A stretch of DNA of 44,089 nt from NCBI GenBank assembly GCA_003133645.1, contig PKYI01000152.1:1-44089 (forward strand), written 5' to 3'. The notes below the pieces were generated by a model, which worked only from the letters and a program-made list of their open reading frames with translations, was not told the origin of the DNA and did no database searches. Position numbers and translations under genes: made by a program. The DNA is from Acidobacteriota bacterium (lineage in GTDB: Bacteria; Acidobacteriota; Thermoanaerobaculia; Thermoanaerobaculales; Thermoanaerobaculaceae). Of the stretch, positions 8,447 to 16,241 are shown piece by piece (positions within the stretch are counted from its first letter, which is position 1; the number at the start of each line of letters is the position of its first letter).

Positions 8447-9751
8447 CTAGAGCTCCGACCGGAAGGGCCCCACGAGCCATTCCGTCACCCGCTTCTTCAG
8501 CGAGCGTGCTCTCCACGTCGCGGTCGTGTAGGGGCGGCAGCGTAACTCGTCGCTCAGGAAACGTTCCTTCATCAGCCCGGCGAACGCGGCGTCGTACACG
8601 AAAAGATTGATCTCGTCGTTCAGATGGAACGACCGGTCGTCGAAGTTGGCCGTTCCCACCGTGGAGAAGATCCCGTCCACGACCATCGTCTTGAGGTGGA
8701 ACATCGTCGGCTGATACTCGAAGAACTTCACACCTCCTTCGAGCAGCGGCCCGAAGGACGAGCGCCCCGCCGCCTTCGTCGCGGGCACGTCGTCCTGGTT
8801 GTCCGACGGGATCATCACCCGCACGTCGACGCCCCTCTTCACGGCAGCGATGAGGAGGCCGCGCGTCGTTTCGTCCGGGAGGAAGTAGGAGTTCGCGATC
8901 CAGATTTCTTTCCTGGCCGCGGCGAGCGTGATCGCGTAGACGCGTCCCGCGCCCGACATCGCCGCGAGCGGTGATGAGGGCACGACGGCAACGGAGGTCG
9001 AGCCGACCTGCGGGAGGGCGGGGAAGAACTCCTCGCCGACCAGCGGCTCGCCTGTCACCTCCGACCAGTTCTCCTGGAACGCGCGCTGGAGGCCGCGGAC
9101 GGCGGGTCCTTCCACGCGCACCTGCGTGTCGCGCCAGTGCCCGCGGGAATCCGCGTCGCCTCGCCACTCGTCGGCGAACCCCACGCCGCCCGTGAAGCCG
9201 ATCGTGCCATCCACCACGAGGACACGCCGGTGGTTGCGATGGTCCACCACCCAGAGCATCCACGGCATCGTCGAGTGGAAGAACTCCACGTGACAGCCGG
9301 CGCGGCGCATGGCGTCGACGTCGCTAGCCTTCAGGAGCCGGCCCGAAGAGCCGACCGCGTCGAGCAGGACGCGCACCGCGACGCCGTGCGCGGCCCGTTC
9401 GGCAAGCGCATCGCGGAAGCGTGAGCCCACCTCGCCCGACCAGAAGATGTACGCCTCGAAGTTCACGGTCTTTCGCGCGGAGGAGATGGCGGCAAGCATG
9501 GCGGGAAAGATCGCGTCGCCGTTCTCGAGGAGCTCGAGCCGGTTGCCGGCCGTCATCGTCGGGCCCGGCAGCGCCGACGGCAGAAACGTCGGATCGCTCA
9601 CCGTGAAGTCGTGCGGCAGGTCGTAGACGGTCTGCTTCGGTGCGCCCGACTTCGCGACGGCAATGGCGAACACGTAACCAGCTGCGACCGAGACGAGGAC
9701 GAGCATGAAAAGACGCAGCGACTTTCGGCGTCGCGGGCCGGCAACTGTCAT
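8447..9751 (-). CDS. Phospholipase D / cardiolipin synthase-like enzyme
   Basis: 434 residues from the ATG at 9751. An N-terminal membrane segment (about residues 14-34, LFMLVLVSVAAGYVFAIAV) anchors it in the inner membrane. Two PLD phosphodiesterase motifs follow: HRRVLVVDG at about 172-180, where the usual Lys of HxKxxxxD is Arg, and the canonical HLKTMVVDG at about 350-358 with GTANFDDRS downstream. Cardiolipin synthases of this family join two phosphatidylglycerols or use phosphatidylethanolamine. The Lys-to-Arg change in motif 1 could alter activity. The alternative is a generic PLD-family hydrolase. Its stop faces the neighbour's stop. Confidence 0.85.
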   Translation of the reverse strand: MTVAGPRRRKSLRLFMLVLVSVAAGYVFAIAVAKSGAPKQTVYDLPHDFTVSDPTFLPSALPGPTMTAGNRLELLENGDAIFPAMLAAISSARKTVNFEAYIFWSGEVGSRFRDALAERAAHGVAVRVLLDAVGSSGRLLKASDVDAMRRAGCHVEFFHSTMPWMLWVVDHRNHRRVLVVDGTIGFTGGVGFADEWRGDADSRGHWRDTQVRVEGPAVRGLQRAFQENWSEVTGEPLVGEEFFPALPQVGSTSVAVVPSSPLAAMSGAGRVYAITLAAARKEIWIANSYFLPDETTRGLLIAAVKRGVDVRVMIPSDNQDDVPATKAAGRSSFGPLLEGGVKFFEYQPTMFHLKTMVVDGIFSTVGTANFDDRSFHLNDEINLFVYDAAFAGLMKERFLSDELRCRPYTTATWRARSLKKRVTEWLVGPFRSEL

Positions 9752-9850
9752 AAACTTAAGACTACACCTCTCGCTCAAAGCTTCGCTGCCGGAACCCTTT
9801 GCGCTCGTGCCCGCTGGCTGGCCCGCAACCCTATCGGCGGTGAAGTCGAA

Positions 9851-9916
9851 GATGCGCCCGGCGGTCGCACCCCACATCATGCACCCCGTGAGGCGGGCGC
9901 CCTCGCCCGCCCTGCG
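9851..9916. repeat. Interspersed repeat, half of module 1 joined to module 3
   Basis: GCGCCCGGCGGTCGCACCCC (module 1 right part) runs into AGGCGGGCGCCCTCGCCCGCC (module 3, 9890-9916). A worn module 2 start, TGTAGCGGCCGGCCG, lies at 10006-10020. These fill the 359-bp divergent gap 9752-10110. Promoters for both flanking genes must lie here, but I cannot place them. Confidence 0.65.
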
Positions 9917-10110
9917 AAGGCGTCCAGCCGCAGGCGGGACAACGACGCAATCTCATGGTCCTCCCACGGTCCTTGAAAGCATGCCGGCGCGGCTTCGGGT
10001 CGTGATGTAGCGGCCGGCCGTCGCCAGACGTGCGGTTCCTGCCCAAGCCCCGCTCTTGCCATCGGAGCCGGGGGGACCGAAATTGGCCTCACAACAAGAG
10101 GAGGGTAGTC

Positions 10111-10716
10111 ATGCGAAGCAGATTGGCCGCGCTCGTTCCCCTGGCCGTCCTTTGTTTGGCGGCGGTCCCCCCGACCCCTGTGCGGGCCGACGAAACACCC
10201 GTGGCGGCTCTGGCGTCTCCCAAGGACACCGTTCCGCTCGAGAGCCTGCTCGTGGAGGTGAAGGACGCGCTCGCCGTGGCCGAGCGGTTGGCGCAGGACA
10301 GAAACCTCCCTCCGCTGGAATCAGTGACCTTGACCCTTCAGACGGTCGCTGTGACGACGCAGGGCGGTGTGGTGAAGCTCTTCATCTTCAAGTTGGGGAA
10401 AACCACTACCACCACGGGCACCAACACTATCGTCCTCACCCTGACCCCGCCGCAGCCTTCCACCGACAAAGGTCTCGCACCCGTCACGGACAATCTGGTG
10501 AACGCCATGCTCGCAGCCTCCGAGGCTGTGAAGGCTGCCAGGGGTAGCCTTCCAGGGTTCGAGCCGAAGCAGGTCGTCTGCGAGTACTCGTTTGGCGTGA
10601 AGAAAGAGGGTTCCGGAGGGATCTCGTTCGAAATCCTGCCGGTTTCGGTGTCCGGAGATGCGACTGCCGCCAAGCAAGCCGTTCAGACGGTCGCGCTCTC
10701 GTTCAAGAAGAGGTGA
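10111..10716 (+). CDS. Secreted trypco2-like domain protein
   Basis: 201 residues. ATG at 10111 with AAGAGGAGGG just upstream. A signal peptide spans 1-27 (LAALVPLAVLCLAAVPP, cleavage near VRA-DE). The mature protein starts with PLESLLVEVKDALAVAERLA, then a beta stretch LTLQTVAVTTQGGVVKLFIF, then TNTIVLTLTPPQP. This order resembles the trypsin-co-occurring domain 2 (trypco2), found in bacterial effector and conflict proteins and usually cytosolic. A second similar half with VVCEYSFGVKKEGSGGISFE follows. The family call is tentative; export would be unusual for it. Confidence 0.6.
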   Translation: MRSRLAALVPLAVLCLAAVPPTPVRADETPVAALASPKDTVPLESLLVEVKDALAVAERLAQDRNLPPLESVTLTLQTVAVTTQGGVVKLFIFKLGKTTTTTGTNTIVLTLTPPQPSTDKGLAPVTDNLVNAMLAASEAVKAARGSLPGFEPKQVVCEYSFGVKKEGSGGISFEILPVSVSGDATAAKQAVQTVALSFKKR

Positions 10717-10901
10717 GGCGGGCGGCGAGATAGACGGCGGCCGCCTCCTCGAGCATGAAGCGGACGACAGGTGTTCGCCCCGCTGCCGCCTTGACCATGC
10801 CGTCACTCCGCGCATAATGGGCCGAGGCACGAAAGCCAGTCCCTGTGTCTGATGCGAGGTCCCTGAGGGCCTTGGTGAAGACCGGCCGGAGGGAGGCGAC
10901 A

Positions 10902-11627
10902 GTGAGGCGAGGAGTCCTGATCATCGCTCTGGTGGCCGCGCCCCTGCTCGCAGACGATGTTTATCTGCGGGGAGGCGGCCAGATCACGGGCCAGATTGTC
11001 GAGCGATCGGGTGACTCCGTGACGGTCGATATCGGCGTGGGGACTCTGAAGGTTCAGACTTCGAGCGTCATCCGCATCGAGAAGGGCATGTCACCGCTTC
11101 AGGAGTATCGCGAGCAAGCAAGCAAGATTCCCAAGGGCGATACCGAGGCGTGGCGAAAGCTGGCACGATGGGCGACGGGCAGGGCGATGGTGACCATGGC
11201 CGGCCAAGCCTGGTCGAAGGTGCTCACGATCCTGCCGGATGACCTGGAAGCGAACCGCGCGCTCGGCCGGGTCCAGCTCGGCGGAAGGTGGATCACCGAG
11301 GAGGAGAGCTACCGTGGCCGGGGCTACGTGCACTTCGATGGCGAGTGGATGATGCCGGGCGAGCGGCAGGCGATCCTCGACGAACGGCGGTCCCGCGAGA
11401 AGGCGGATCGCCAAGCGAGCGATGCCCAGATGCAGGCCGACGAGCAGGCGAAGAAGCAACGCGACGCCCAGTGGGATGCCGAGCACGAATTCTGGCACAC
11501 CACGCCGGCGCAGTTCGGCGATGCGACCTACTGGCCCTGGGGCTCCGGGCCCGTGTACTGGCCCGCCACGCCGGTCCAGGGACCGGGGGCCGGACCTCCG
11601 GCGACCTTGCCGACGCAGGGACCCTGA
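10902..11627 (+). CDS. Secreted protein with short SH3-like N-terminal domain
   Basis: 241 residues from a GTG at 10902, chosen because GGGAGG lies 5 bases upstream and the signal peptide (VRRGVLIIALVAAPLLA) starts there. Residues about 20-60 (VYLRGGGQITGQIVERSGDSVTV...VIRIEKG) form the small beta barrel common in exported proteins of several high-GC phyla. Next comes an alpha-helical region (about 65-130) with two GG-x-W motifs (LGGRWITEEE, FDGEWMMPGE), then a charged coiled coil (about 155-190) and a Pro/Trp-rich tail. Its stop overlaps the possible first ATG of the next gene, so the two are likely co-transcribed. Function unknown. Confidence 0.65.
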   Translation: MRRGVLIIALVAAPLLADDVYLRGGGQITGQIVERSGDSVTVDIGVGTLKVQTSSVIRIEKGMSPLQEYREQASKIPKGDTEAWRKLARWATGRAMVTMAGQAWSKVLTILPDDLEANRALGRVQLGGRWITEEESYRGRGYVHFDGEWMMPGERQAILDERRSREKADRQASDAQMQADEQAKKQRDAQWDAEHEFWHTTPAQFGDATYWPWGSGPVYWPATPVQGPGAGPPATLPTQGP

Positions 11628-11644
11628 TGAAACGGGAGGCTCCG

Positions 11645-12373
11645 ATGAGGCCGTACCTGAGAGCGCTGCCGCTCCTCGCCGCGCTCCTTGCGGCGTGCTC
11701 CTCACCCTCGTCGGTCGACGAGATCGTCGCTTCAAACCTTGCCGCCCGCGGGGGCAAGGCGAGGATCCAGGCGCTGCGCTCGATCCGGGAGACCGGGATG
11801 GCCACCGCGAGCGGCGGACGGGTCTCGCGGGTAGTGCGCGAGATCAAGCGGCCCAGCCTCCTCCGGCTCGAGTTCTCCTACCAGGGAACGAAGAGCGTCT
11901 TCGCGCACGATGGCACGACCGCCTGGCAGGTCGCGCCGCTGCTGGGTCAGTTCGAACCCCGGGAGATGCCGCCGGACGCCGAGGCAACGGCGGGAGTCGA
12001 CCAACGCGACATCGAAGGCCCTCTCGTCGACTGGCGCAAGAAGGGGCACGTCGTCGAGCTCGTCGGCCGCGAGAAGCTCCCCGGCGGAGAGGCGTTCAAG
12101 CTCAAGGTGGCGCTCAAGGGCGGTGCGATCCTCTACGACTACGTTGACGTCGCATCGCGCCAGGTCGTCCGCTCCGACGTCATGCGCACGGTCCGGGGCC
12201 ACAAGGTGCAGCTGGAGAACACGTTCTCGGACTTTCGTACGGTGGGCGGACTCGTCTTCCCGCACCTTATCGAGAGCCACGTCAAGGGCCGGCCCCAGTT
12301 GACCCGCATCGTCGTCGAGAAGATCGAGCTCAACCCCGACCTCGACGACGCGCGCTTCCGGTTCCCCCAGTAG
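11645..12373 (+). CDS. Outer-membrane-type lipoprotein, LolA-like fold
   Basis: 242 residues from the ATG at 11645, preferred over the ATG at 11627 because GGGAGG lies 5 bases before it. A lipoprotein signal peptide ends in the lipobox LAAC at residue about 19, followed by Ser-Ser-Pro-Ser. The mature part has the pattern of LolA/LolB-like or outer-membrane sorting proteins: a helix with IVASNLAARGGKARIQAL, then beta strands (RLEFSYQGTKSVFAHDGTTAWQV and VVRSDVMRTVRGHKVQLENTFSDFRTVGGLVFPHLIES). Proteins with this fold bind lipid or lipoprotein acyl chains. Likely role: envelope lipid handling; substrate unknown. Confidence 0.75.
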   Translation: MRPYLRALPLLAALLAACSSPSSVDEIVASNLAARGGKARIQALRSIRETGMATASGGRVSRVVREIKRPSLLRLEFSYQGTKSVFAHDGTTAWQVAPLLGQFEPREMPPDAEATAGVDQRDIEGPLVDWRKKGHVVELVGREKLPGGEAFKLKVALKGGAILYDYVDVASRQVVRSDVMRTVRGHKVQLENTFSDFRTVGGLVFPHLIESHVKGRPQLTRIVVEKIELNPDLDDARFRFPQ

Positions 12374-12888
12374 CGCCTCCCCTTCGGCGAAGCCGCCGGC
12401 CGGGTCCCGAGGCTCCATCCCTCGAGGCCGGACTGAGCCTGGAAGGGATGGTCGACCTGACCCGAGACTCGAAGACTGGTCCAGCTGAAAGTCGAGTTGA
12501 AAGATTTCTTCCTCTCCATCTGATGCACGCCAACCATATGGCCTCGGCGATGATTGTGGGAGGTCATCGCCGCGATACGCGCCGGTAAGCCATCTCCAGA
12601 TCAGGAACAAGTCCTCGCCCTGCCCAATTGGTGGTGTTTGCAGCGAGTGACTGGGAATCTGAGCCGAATCGGATCAGGTCAGGTCTTCGGGGAACGTGGC
12701 GGCGCACGATCCGTTCGCTTGTCATCGCCCAGAAAGTTTGCACGCTCACGGTGTCAATGCGAGACGCCCGGAGCGCCGGCCGTTGTCCCATCATGTCATT
12801 GGAGGACCGAGCTCAGCGAGGGACAAGCCTGCCCCGAGCGGGCGCATGGCGCCCGCGTGGGGGAAGCAATCCCGTCCCTACCGGCCTC
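12374..12888. other. 515-bp gene-free stretch
   Basis: I see no convincing gene. Frames on both strands lack SD signals and recognisable motifs. The region contains a GAAGCAATC fragment near 12865, reminiscent of the CATTGCGAG family of elements. Confidence 0.4.
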
Positions 12889-14193
12889 TCATCCGGGGCG
12901 AGCAGCCGCCTTGCCCCCCGCCTCGGGCTGCAGGTCCTCGAGCCGGTCGATGCGGGCGAGCGCGGGGAACAGCGGGGGCCAGGCGGCCGCCAGCGCGATC
13001 GTCAGCGCGCCGCCGGCGACCACCGCCGGCACCGCGCCGAGCAGCGCCGCCGCCGCGCCCGACTCGAACGCGCCCAGTTGGTTGGACGCGCTGATGAACA
13101 CCATCTCCACCGCGTTCACCCGCCCGCGCAGCTCGTTCGGCGTCGCCAGCGCCCCGATCGTGGCGCGGATGTTCATGCTGATCATGTCCACGAACCCGCT
13201 CACCGCGAGGGCGGCCAGCGAGAGCGGGAACGAGCGCGACACGCCGAACACGATCATGCTCGCGCCGAACGCCGCCACCACGATGAACAGCACCCGCCCG
13301 GCCCGCCGCATCGCCGGCCGGCGCGCGAGCATCACCCCCGCCGCGATCGCGCCGAGGGCGGGCGCGGCCCGCAGCAGCCCCAGGCCCCCGGTCCCCACGT
13401 GCAGGATCGAGCGGGCGAACAGCGGCGCGAGCGCCACCTGGCCGCCGAACAGCACCGCGAACAGGTCGAGCGAGATCGCGCCGAGCAGCACCGGCGTGCG
13501 GCGGACGAACGCGACGCCGGCGACTAGGCTCGTCCAGTCTGTTGAGCCGCCGCCCTCGGCGCGACGGCGGGCCGAGGGCGAGCGCAGCGCCAGCACGCAG
13601 GCGAGCGCCAGCACCATCAACCCGACCGCCAGCTCGTAGGGGAGATCCGGCCGCAGGTAGTAGATGAAGCCGCCCAGCGCCGGGCCGGCGACGGTCGCGA
13701 TCTGGATCGCCATCGTGCGCAGCGCCATCGCTCCGGGCAGCAGCTCGGTCGGCACCAGCGTCGGCGGCAGCGCGCGGGCGGCCGGGCTCCCGATCGCGTT
13801 GGCGACCCCGGTCGCCGCGGCGAGCGCGACGAACGGCCACAGCTTCCTCGCGCCCGCGACGGTCACCGCCACCAGCGCCGCCATCACCACCATGTTGAGC
13901 ATGAGCGCGAGCGCGAACACCAGCCGGCGCGGGAAGCGGTCCGCGAGGTGCCCGGCGGGGAGCGCGAGCAGCGGCAGCGGCACGAACCCCGCCAGGCCGA
14001 TCAGGCCGAGGTCGAACGCGCTCTGGCGGATGCCGTACACCTGCCAGCCGATGATCACGGCGGCCATCTGGCTGCCCAGCCCCATCGCCAGCGACGCCGC
14101 CCAGAGCAGCGCAAAATCCCGCTGCAGCAACGCCGGCGGCACCCGCCGTCTGATCCAGGATGTGTTCGTCATGATCATCAGTGCTGGACGCAA
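12889..14193 (-). CDS. MFS transporter, drug/siderophore exporter type
   Basis: 434 residues, about 12 hydrophobic segments. ATGs at 14193, 14178 and 14172 are possible starts; the last (MTNTSWIRRR) is conserved in the partial copy near 15873. The MFS loop 2-3 signature is seen as GHLADRFPRRLVF, and the N-terminal pattern LLWAASLAMGLGSQMAAVIIGWQVY is typical of the MFS_3 (EntS-like) group, which exports siderophores or drugs by proton antiport. The second half starts after a charged loop (SPSARRRAEGGG). Inner membrane. Its first about 40 codons plus upstream DNA are duplicated at 15757-16004. Confidence 0.88.
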   Translation of the reverse strand: MRPALMIMTNTSWIRRRVPPALLQRDFALLWAASLAMGLGSQMAAVIIGWQVYGIRQSAFDLGLIGLAGFVPLPLLALPAGHLADRFPRRLVFALALMLNMVVMAALVAVTVAGARKLWPFVALAAATGVANAIGSPAARALPPTLVPTELLPGAMALRTMAIQIATVAGPALGGFIYYLRPDLPYELAVGLMVLALACVLALRSPSARRRAEGGGSTDWTSLVAGVAFVRRTPVLLGAISLDLFAVLFGGQVALAPLFARSILHVGTGGLGLLRAAPALGAIAAGVMLARRPAMRRAGRVLFIVVAAFGASMIVFGVSRSFPLSLAALAVSGFVDMISMNIRATIGALATPNELRGRVNAVEMVFISASNQLGAFESGAAAALLGAVPAVVAGGALTIALAAAWPPLFPALARIDRLEDLQPEAGGKAAARPG

Positions 14194-14304
14194 CTGCGGA
14201 CTGTCTGTGATCTGCTCCCACCCACCGCGCGCGAGTGTAAGGTCGCCCGACCCGCTGTCAAGCTCGCGTCCGCCCCCGCGTCCCTGTCATTGCGAGTCCT
14301 GCCT
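14056..14304. repeat. Direct repeat copy A: MFS 5' end plus upstream DNA
   Basis: About 248 bp shared with 15757-16004 at a constant offset of 1701, with only scattered substitutions. Covers the first codons of the MFS gene, its leader and the beginning of a CATTGCGAG element. Confidence 0.9.
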
Positions 14305-14336
14305 GCGGCGACGCCGCAGGCAGGACGAAGCAATCT
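14287..14336. repeat. CATTGCGAG-type element with long hairpin
   Basis: TCATTGCGAG is followed by a 14-bp perfect inverted repeat (TCCTGCCTGCGGCG at 14297-14310, complement at 14312-14325) and CGAAGCAATCTCG. Related elements lie at 15989-16025 and 40579-40698. Confidence 0.8.
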
Positions 14337-14513
14337 CGCCGGACCTGGCGACCGCGAGGCGCGCCGGCAGTCTCGTCCCTTCCTTCTGTTGCGCGCTTCC
14401 GCCCTGACGCGATCCAATCGGAATGCAAGAGCGCCGGTTCGGCGATCGGCCGGGCGCCACGACTGCGGTCCGGCCGGGCAGGGCACTCGTCACTTGCGGT
14501 TTGCTCATGTCAT

Positions 14514-14529
14514 TGAGTAAAATTACTCA
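14514..14529. promoter_or_regulatory. Operator-like palindrome before ATPase gene 1
   Basis: TGAGTAA-AA-TTACTCA ends 5 bases before the ATG at 14535, where a Shine-Dalgarno would be; no SD is present. A further half-site TTGCTCA lies at 14501-14507, and the coding sequence itself begins ATGAGTAAA. The homologous site is at 16087-16102. Probably an autoregulatory operator or a translation-blocking hairpin. Confidence 0.6.
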
Positions 14530-14534
14530 GCGCT

Positions 14535-15737
14535 ATGAGTAAACGGGGAACATCGTTCGTCCGCCCCCAGGCCGCCACACTCGCTCGGCGCCTGGCGGAG
14601 CCGCGTCGCTTCATTCACGTCGTGGCGGGGCCGCGGCAGGTCGGCAAGACGACGCTCGTAGGGCAGGTGATGGAAGGTTCGCACCTCGCCACGGTTTTTG
14701 CCAGCGCCGACGAGCCGGCGTTGCGCGGTCCCGAGTGGATCGCGCAGCAGTGGGACGCGGCGCGCCTGGCGGCCGGCGGGCGCGCGTCGGTGCTGGTCCT
14801 CGACGGGGTCCAGAAGATCCCCGGCTGGTCCGAGTCGGTCAAGCGCCTGTGGGATGAAGACACCCGCCAGAAGCGTCGCGTGAAGGTCGTTGTGCTCGGG
14901 TCGGCGCCGCTGCTGATCCAGCGGGGACTGTCGGAAAGCCTCGCCGGGCGCTTCGAGGTGCTGCGCCTCCCGCACTGGTCGTTCGCGGAGATGCGCGAAG
15001 CGTTCGGCTGGTCGGTCGAACGTTTCGTCTACTACGGGGGGTATCCGGGTGCGGCGTCGCTGGTGCGCGAGCCGGAGCGCTGGCGCGGCTACGTGCTCGA
15101 CGCGCTGGTGGAGACAACGATCTCTCGCGACGTGCTGCTGCTCACGCGCGTGGACAAACCGGCGCTCCTGCGCCGTCTGTTTGAGATCGGCTGCCGCTAC
15201 TCGGGGCAGATCCTGTCCTACACGAAGATGCTTGGCCAGCTCCAAGAAGCCGGAAATACCACGACCCTCGCGCACTACCTCGACCTGCTCTCCGGCGCTG
15301 GGATGGTGACCGGTCTCGCGAAGTTCGCGGGCGAAGCCGTGCGTCAGCGCGGCTCGAGCCCGAAGCTGCAGGTGCTCAACACGGCGCTGATGAGCGCGCA
15401 GTCCGGCTTTGGCTTCGACGAGGCGCGCGCGGACCACGAGTTCTGGGGCCGGCTGGTCGAATCGGCCGTGGGGGCGCACCTTGCCAACGCCGCGGTCGTC
15501 GGCGAGTGTGAGCTGTTCTACTGGCGGGACCACAATCGGGAGGTCGACTTCGTCGTGCGTCGCGGGCGCGAACTCACGGCGATCGAGGTGAAGAGCGGCC
15601 GCACCCACGAGGCGCAACCGGGACTCGCGGCGTTCGCCGAGGTGTTCAAGCCGCGCCGCCGGCTGCTCGTCGGCGGCGACGGCATCCCGCTCGAGGAGTT
15701 CCTCTCGCACCCCGTCGAACACTGGATCCAGGGCTGA
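14535..15737 (+). CDS. AAA+ ATPase with DUF4143, Walker B glutamate lost
   Basis: 400 residues, typical length for the AAA_14/DUF4143 family. Walker A GPRQVGKTT at 32-40. The Walker B position reads VLVLDGVQKIPGWSE (Asp90-Gly91) where relatives have LDEIQ, so the catalytic Glu is replaced by Gly. The rest follows the family: KVVVLGSAPLLIQRGLSESLAGR, the YYGGYPGAA turn, a winged-helix-like region (LDLLSGAGMVTGL), and a C-terminal PD-(D/E)XK-like end (REVDFVVRRGRELTAIEVKSG). These proteins are common beside toxin-antitoxin genes; their cellular role is not settled. With Gly for Glu it may bind but not hydrolyse ATP. Confidence 0.88.
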   Translation: MSKRGTSFVRPQAATLARRLAEPRRFIHVVAGPRQVGKTTLVGQVMEGSHLATVFASADEPALRGPEWIAQQWDAARLAAGGRASVLVLDGVQKIPGWSESVKRLWDEDTRQKRRVKVVVLGSAPLLIQRGLSESLAGRFEVLRLPHWSFAEMREAFGWSVERFVYYGGYPGAASLVREPERWRGYVLDALVETTISRDVLLLTRVDKPALLRRLFEIGCRYSGQILSYTKMLGQLQEAGNTTTLAHYLDLLSGAGMVTGLAKFAGEAVRQRGSSPKLQVLNTALMSAQSGFGFDEARADHEFWGRLVESAVGAHLANAAVVGECELFYWRDHNREVDFVVRRGRELTAIEVKSGRTHEAQPGLAAFAEVFKPRRRLLVGGDGIPLEEFLSHPVEHWIQG

Positions 15738-15756
15738 GCTTCTCTCCAGCCGCAGG

Positions 15757-15873
15757 CACGGCGGCCATCTGGCTGCCCAGCCCCATCGCCAGCGACGCCG
15801 CCCAGAGCAGCGCGAAGTCCCGCTGCAGCAACGCCGGCGGCATCCGCCGCCTGATCCAGGATGCGTTCGTCAT
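15757..15873 (-). pseudogene. Truncated MFS transporter start
   Basis: Reads MTNASWIRRRMPPALLQRDF and on to GLGSQMAA, matching the N terminus of the MFS protein encoded at 12889-14193, then breaks off into unrelated sequence (VPAAGEKLSPG) at about 15757. No membrane-spanning core remains. Confidence 0.9.
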
Positions 15874-16004
15874 GGTCATGAGTGCTGGACGCAACTGCGG
15901 ACTGTCTGTGATCCGTTCCCACCCACCGCGCGCGAGTGTAGGGTCGCCCGACCCGCTGTCAAGGTCGCCCCCGCTCCCCGCATCCCTGTCATTGCGAGTC
16001 CTGC
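15757..16004. repeat. Direct repeat copy B: MFS 5' end plus upstream DNA
   Basis: Second copy of 14056-14304. It begins 20 bases after the ATPase gene 1 stop and is followed, as copy A is, by a CATTGCGAG element and a TGAGTAAAATT palindrome. Confidence 0.9.
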
Positions 16005-16025
16005 CTCCGGCGCGGCTCGCAATGA
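15989..16025. repeat. Minimal CATTGCGAG element
   Basis: Perfect 10-bp terminal inverted repeats TCATTGCGAG and CTCGCAATGA enclose only 17 bp. It looks like an internally deleted form of the 120-bp element at 40579-40698. Confidence 0.75.
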
Positions 16026-16086
16026 CAGAGGGGCTCGGGGTCATTGCGATGACCCCAATTCCTCTGCAAAGGACGGTGAATTGGTA

Positions 16087-16102
16087 TGAGTAAAATTGCT
16101 CA
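16087..16102. promoter_or_regulatory. Second TGAGTAAAATT palindrome, before a lost ATPase start
   Basis: TGAGTAA-AA-TTGCTCA, followed at the same distance by an ATG (16108) and about 20 bases resembling the start of ATPase gene 1 (AACTCGTTCGTATG versus AACATCGTTCGTCCG). The frame then diverges. This is the remnant start of a third ATPase copy. Confidence 0.6.
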
Positions 16103-16241
16103 GCGTTATGATTGAAGGCAGTAACTCGTTCGTATGTCTATTGTTGTGGCGTTCCGCGAGAATTGGCAGCAGCCGCGAAGGTGATGTGAATGCCTTGAAA
16201 ATCGAAAGGTCGACCTTCGCTTTTCATGGTAGAGTGCCTGC

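Noticed and set aside
12554-13639. Plus-strand frame of 361 codons opposite the MFS gene
   Set aside because: Low-complexity Ala/Ser/Pro/Arg shadow; the minus strand encodes a typical transporter.
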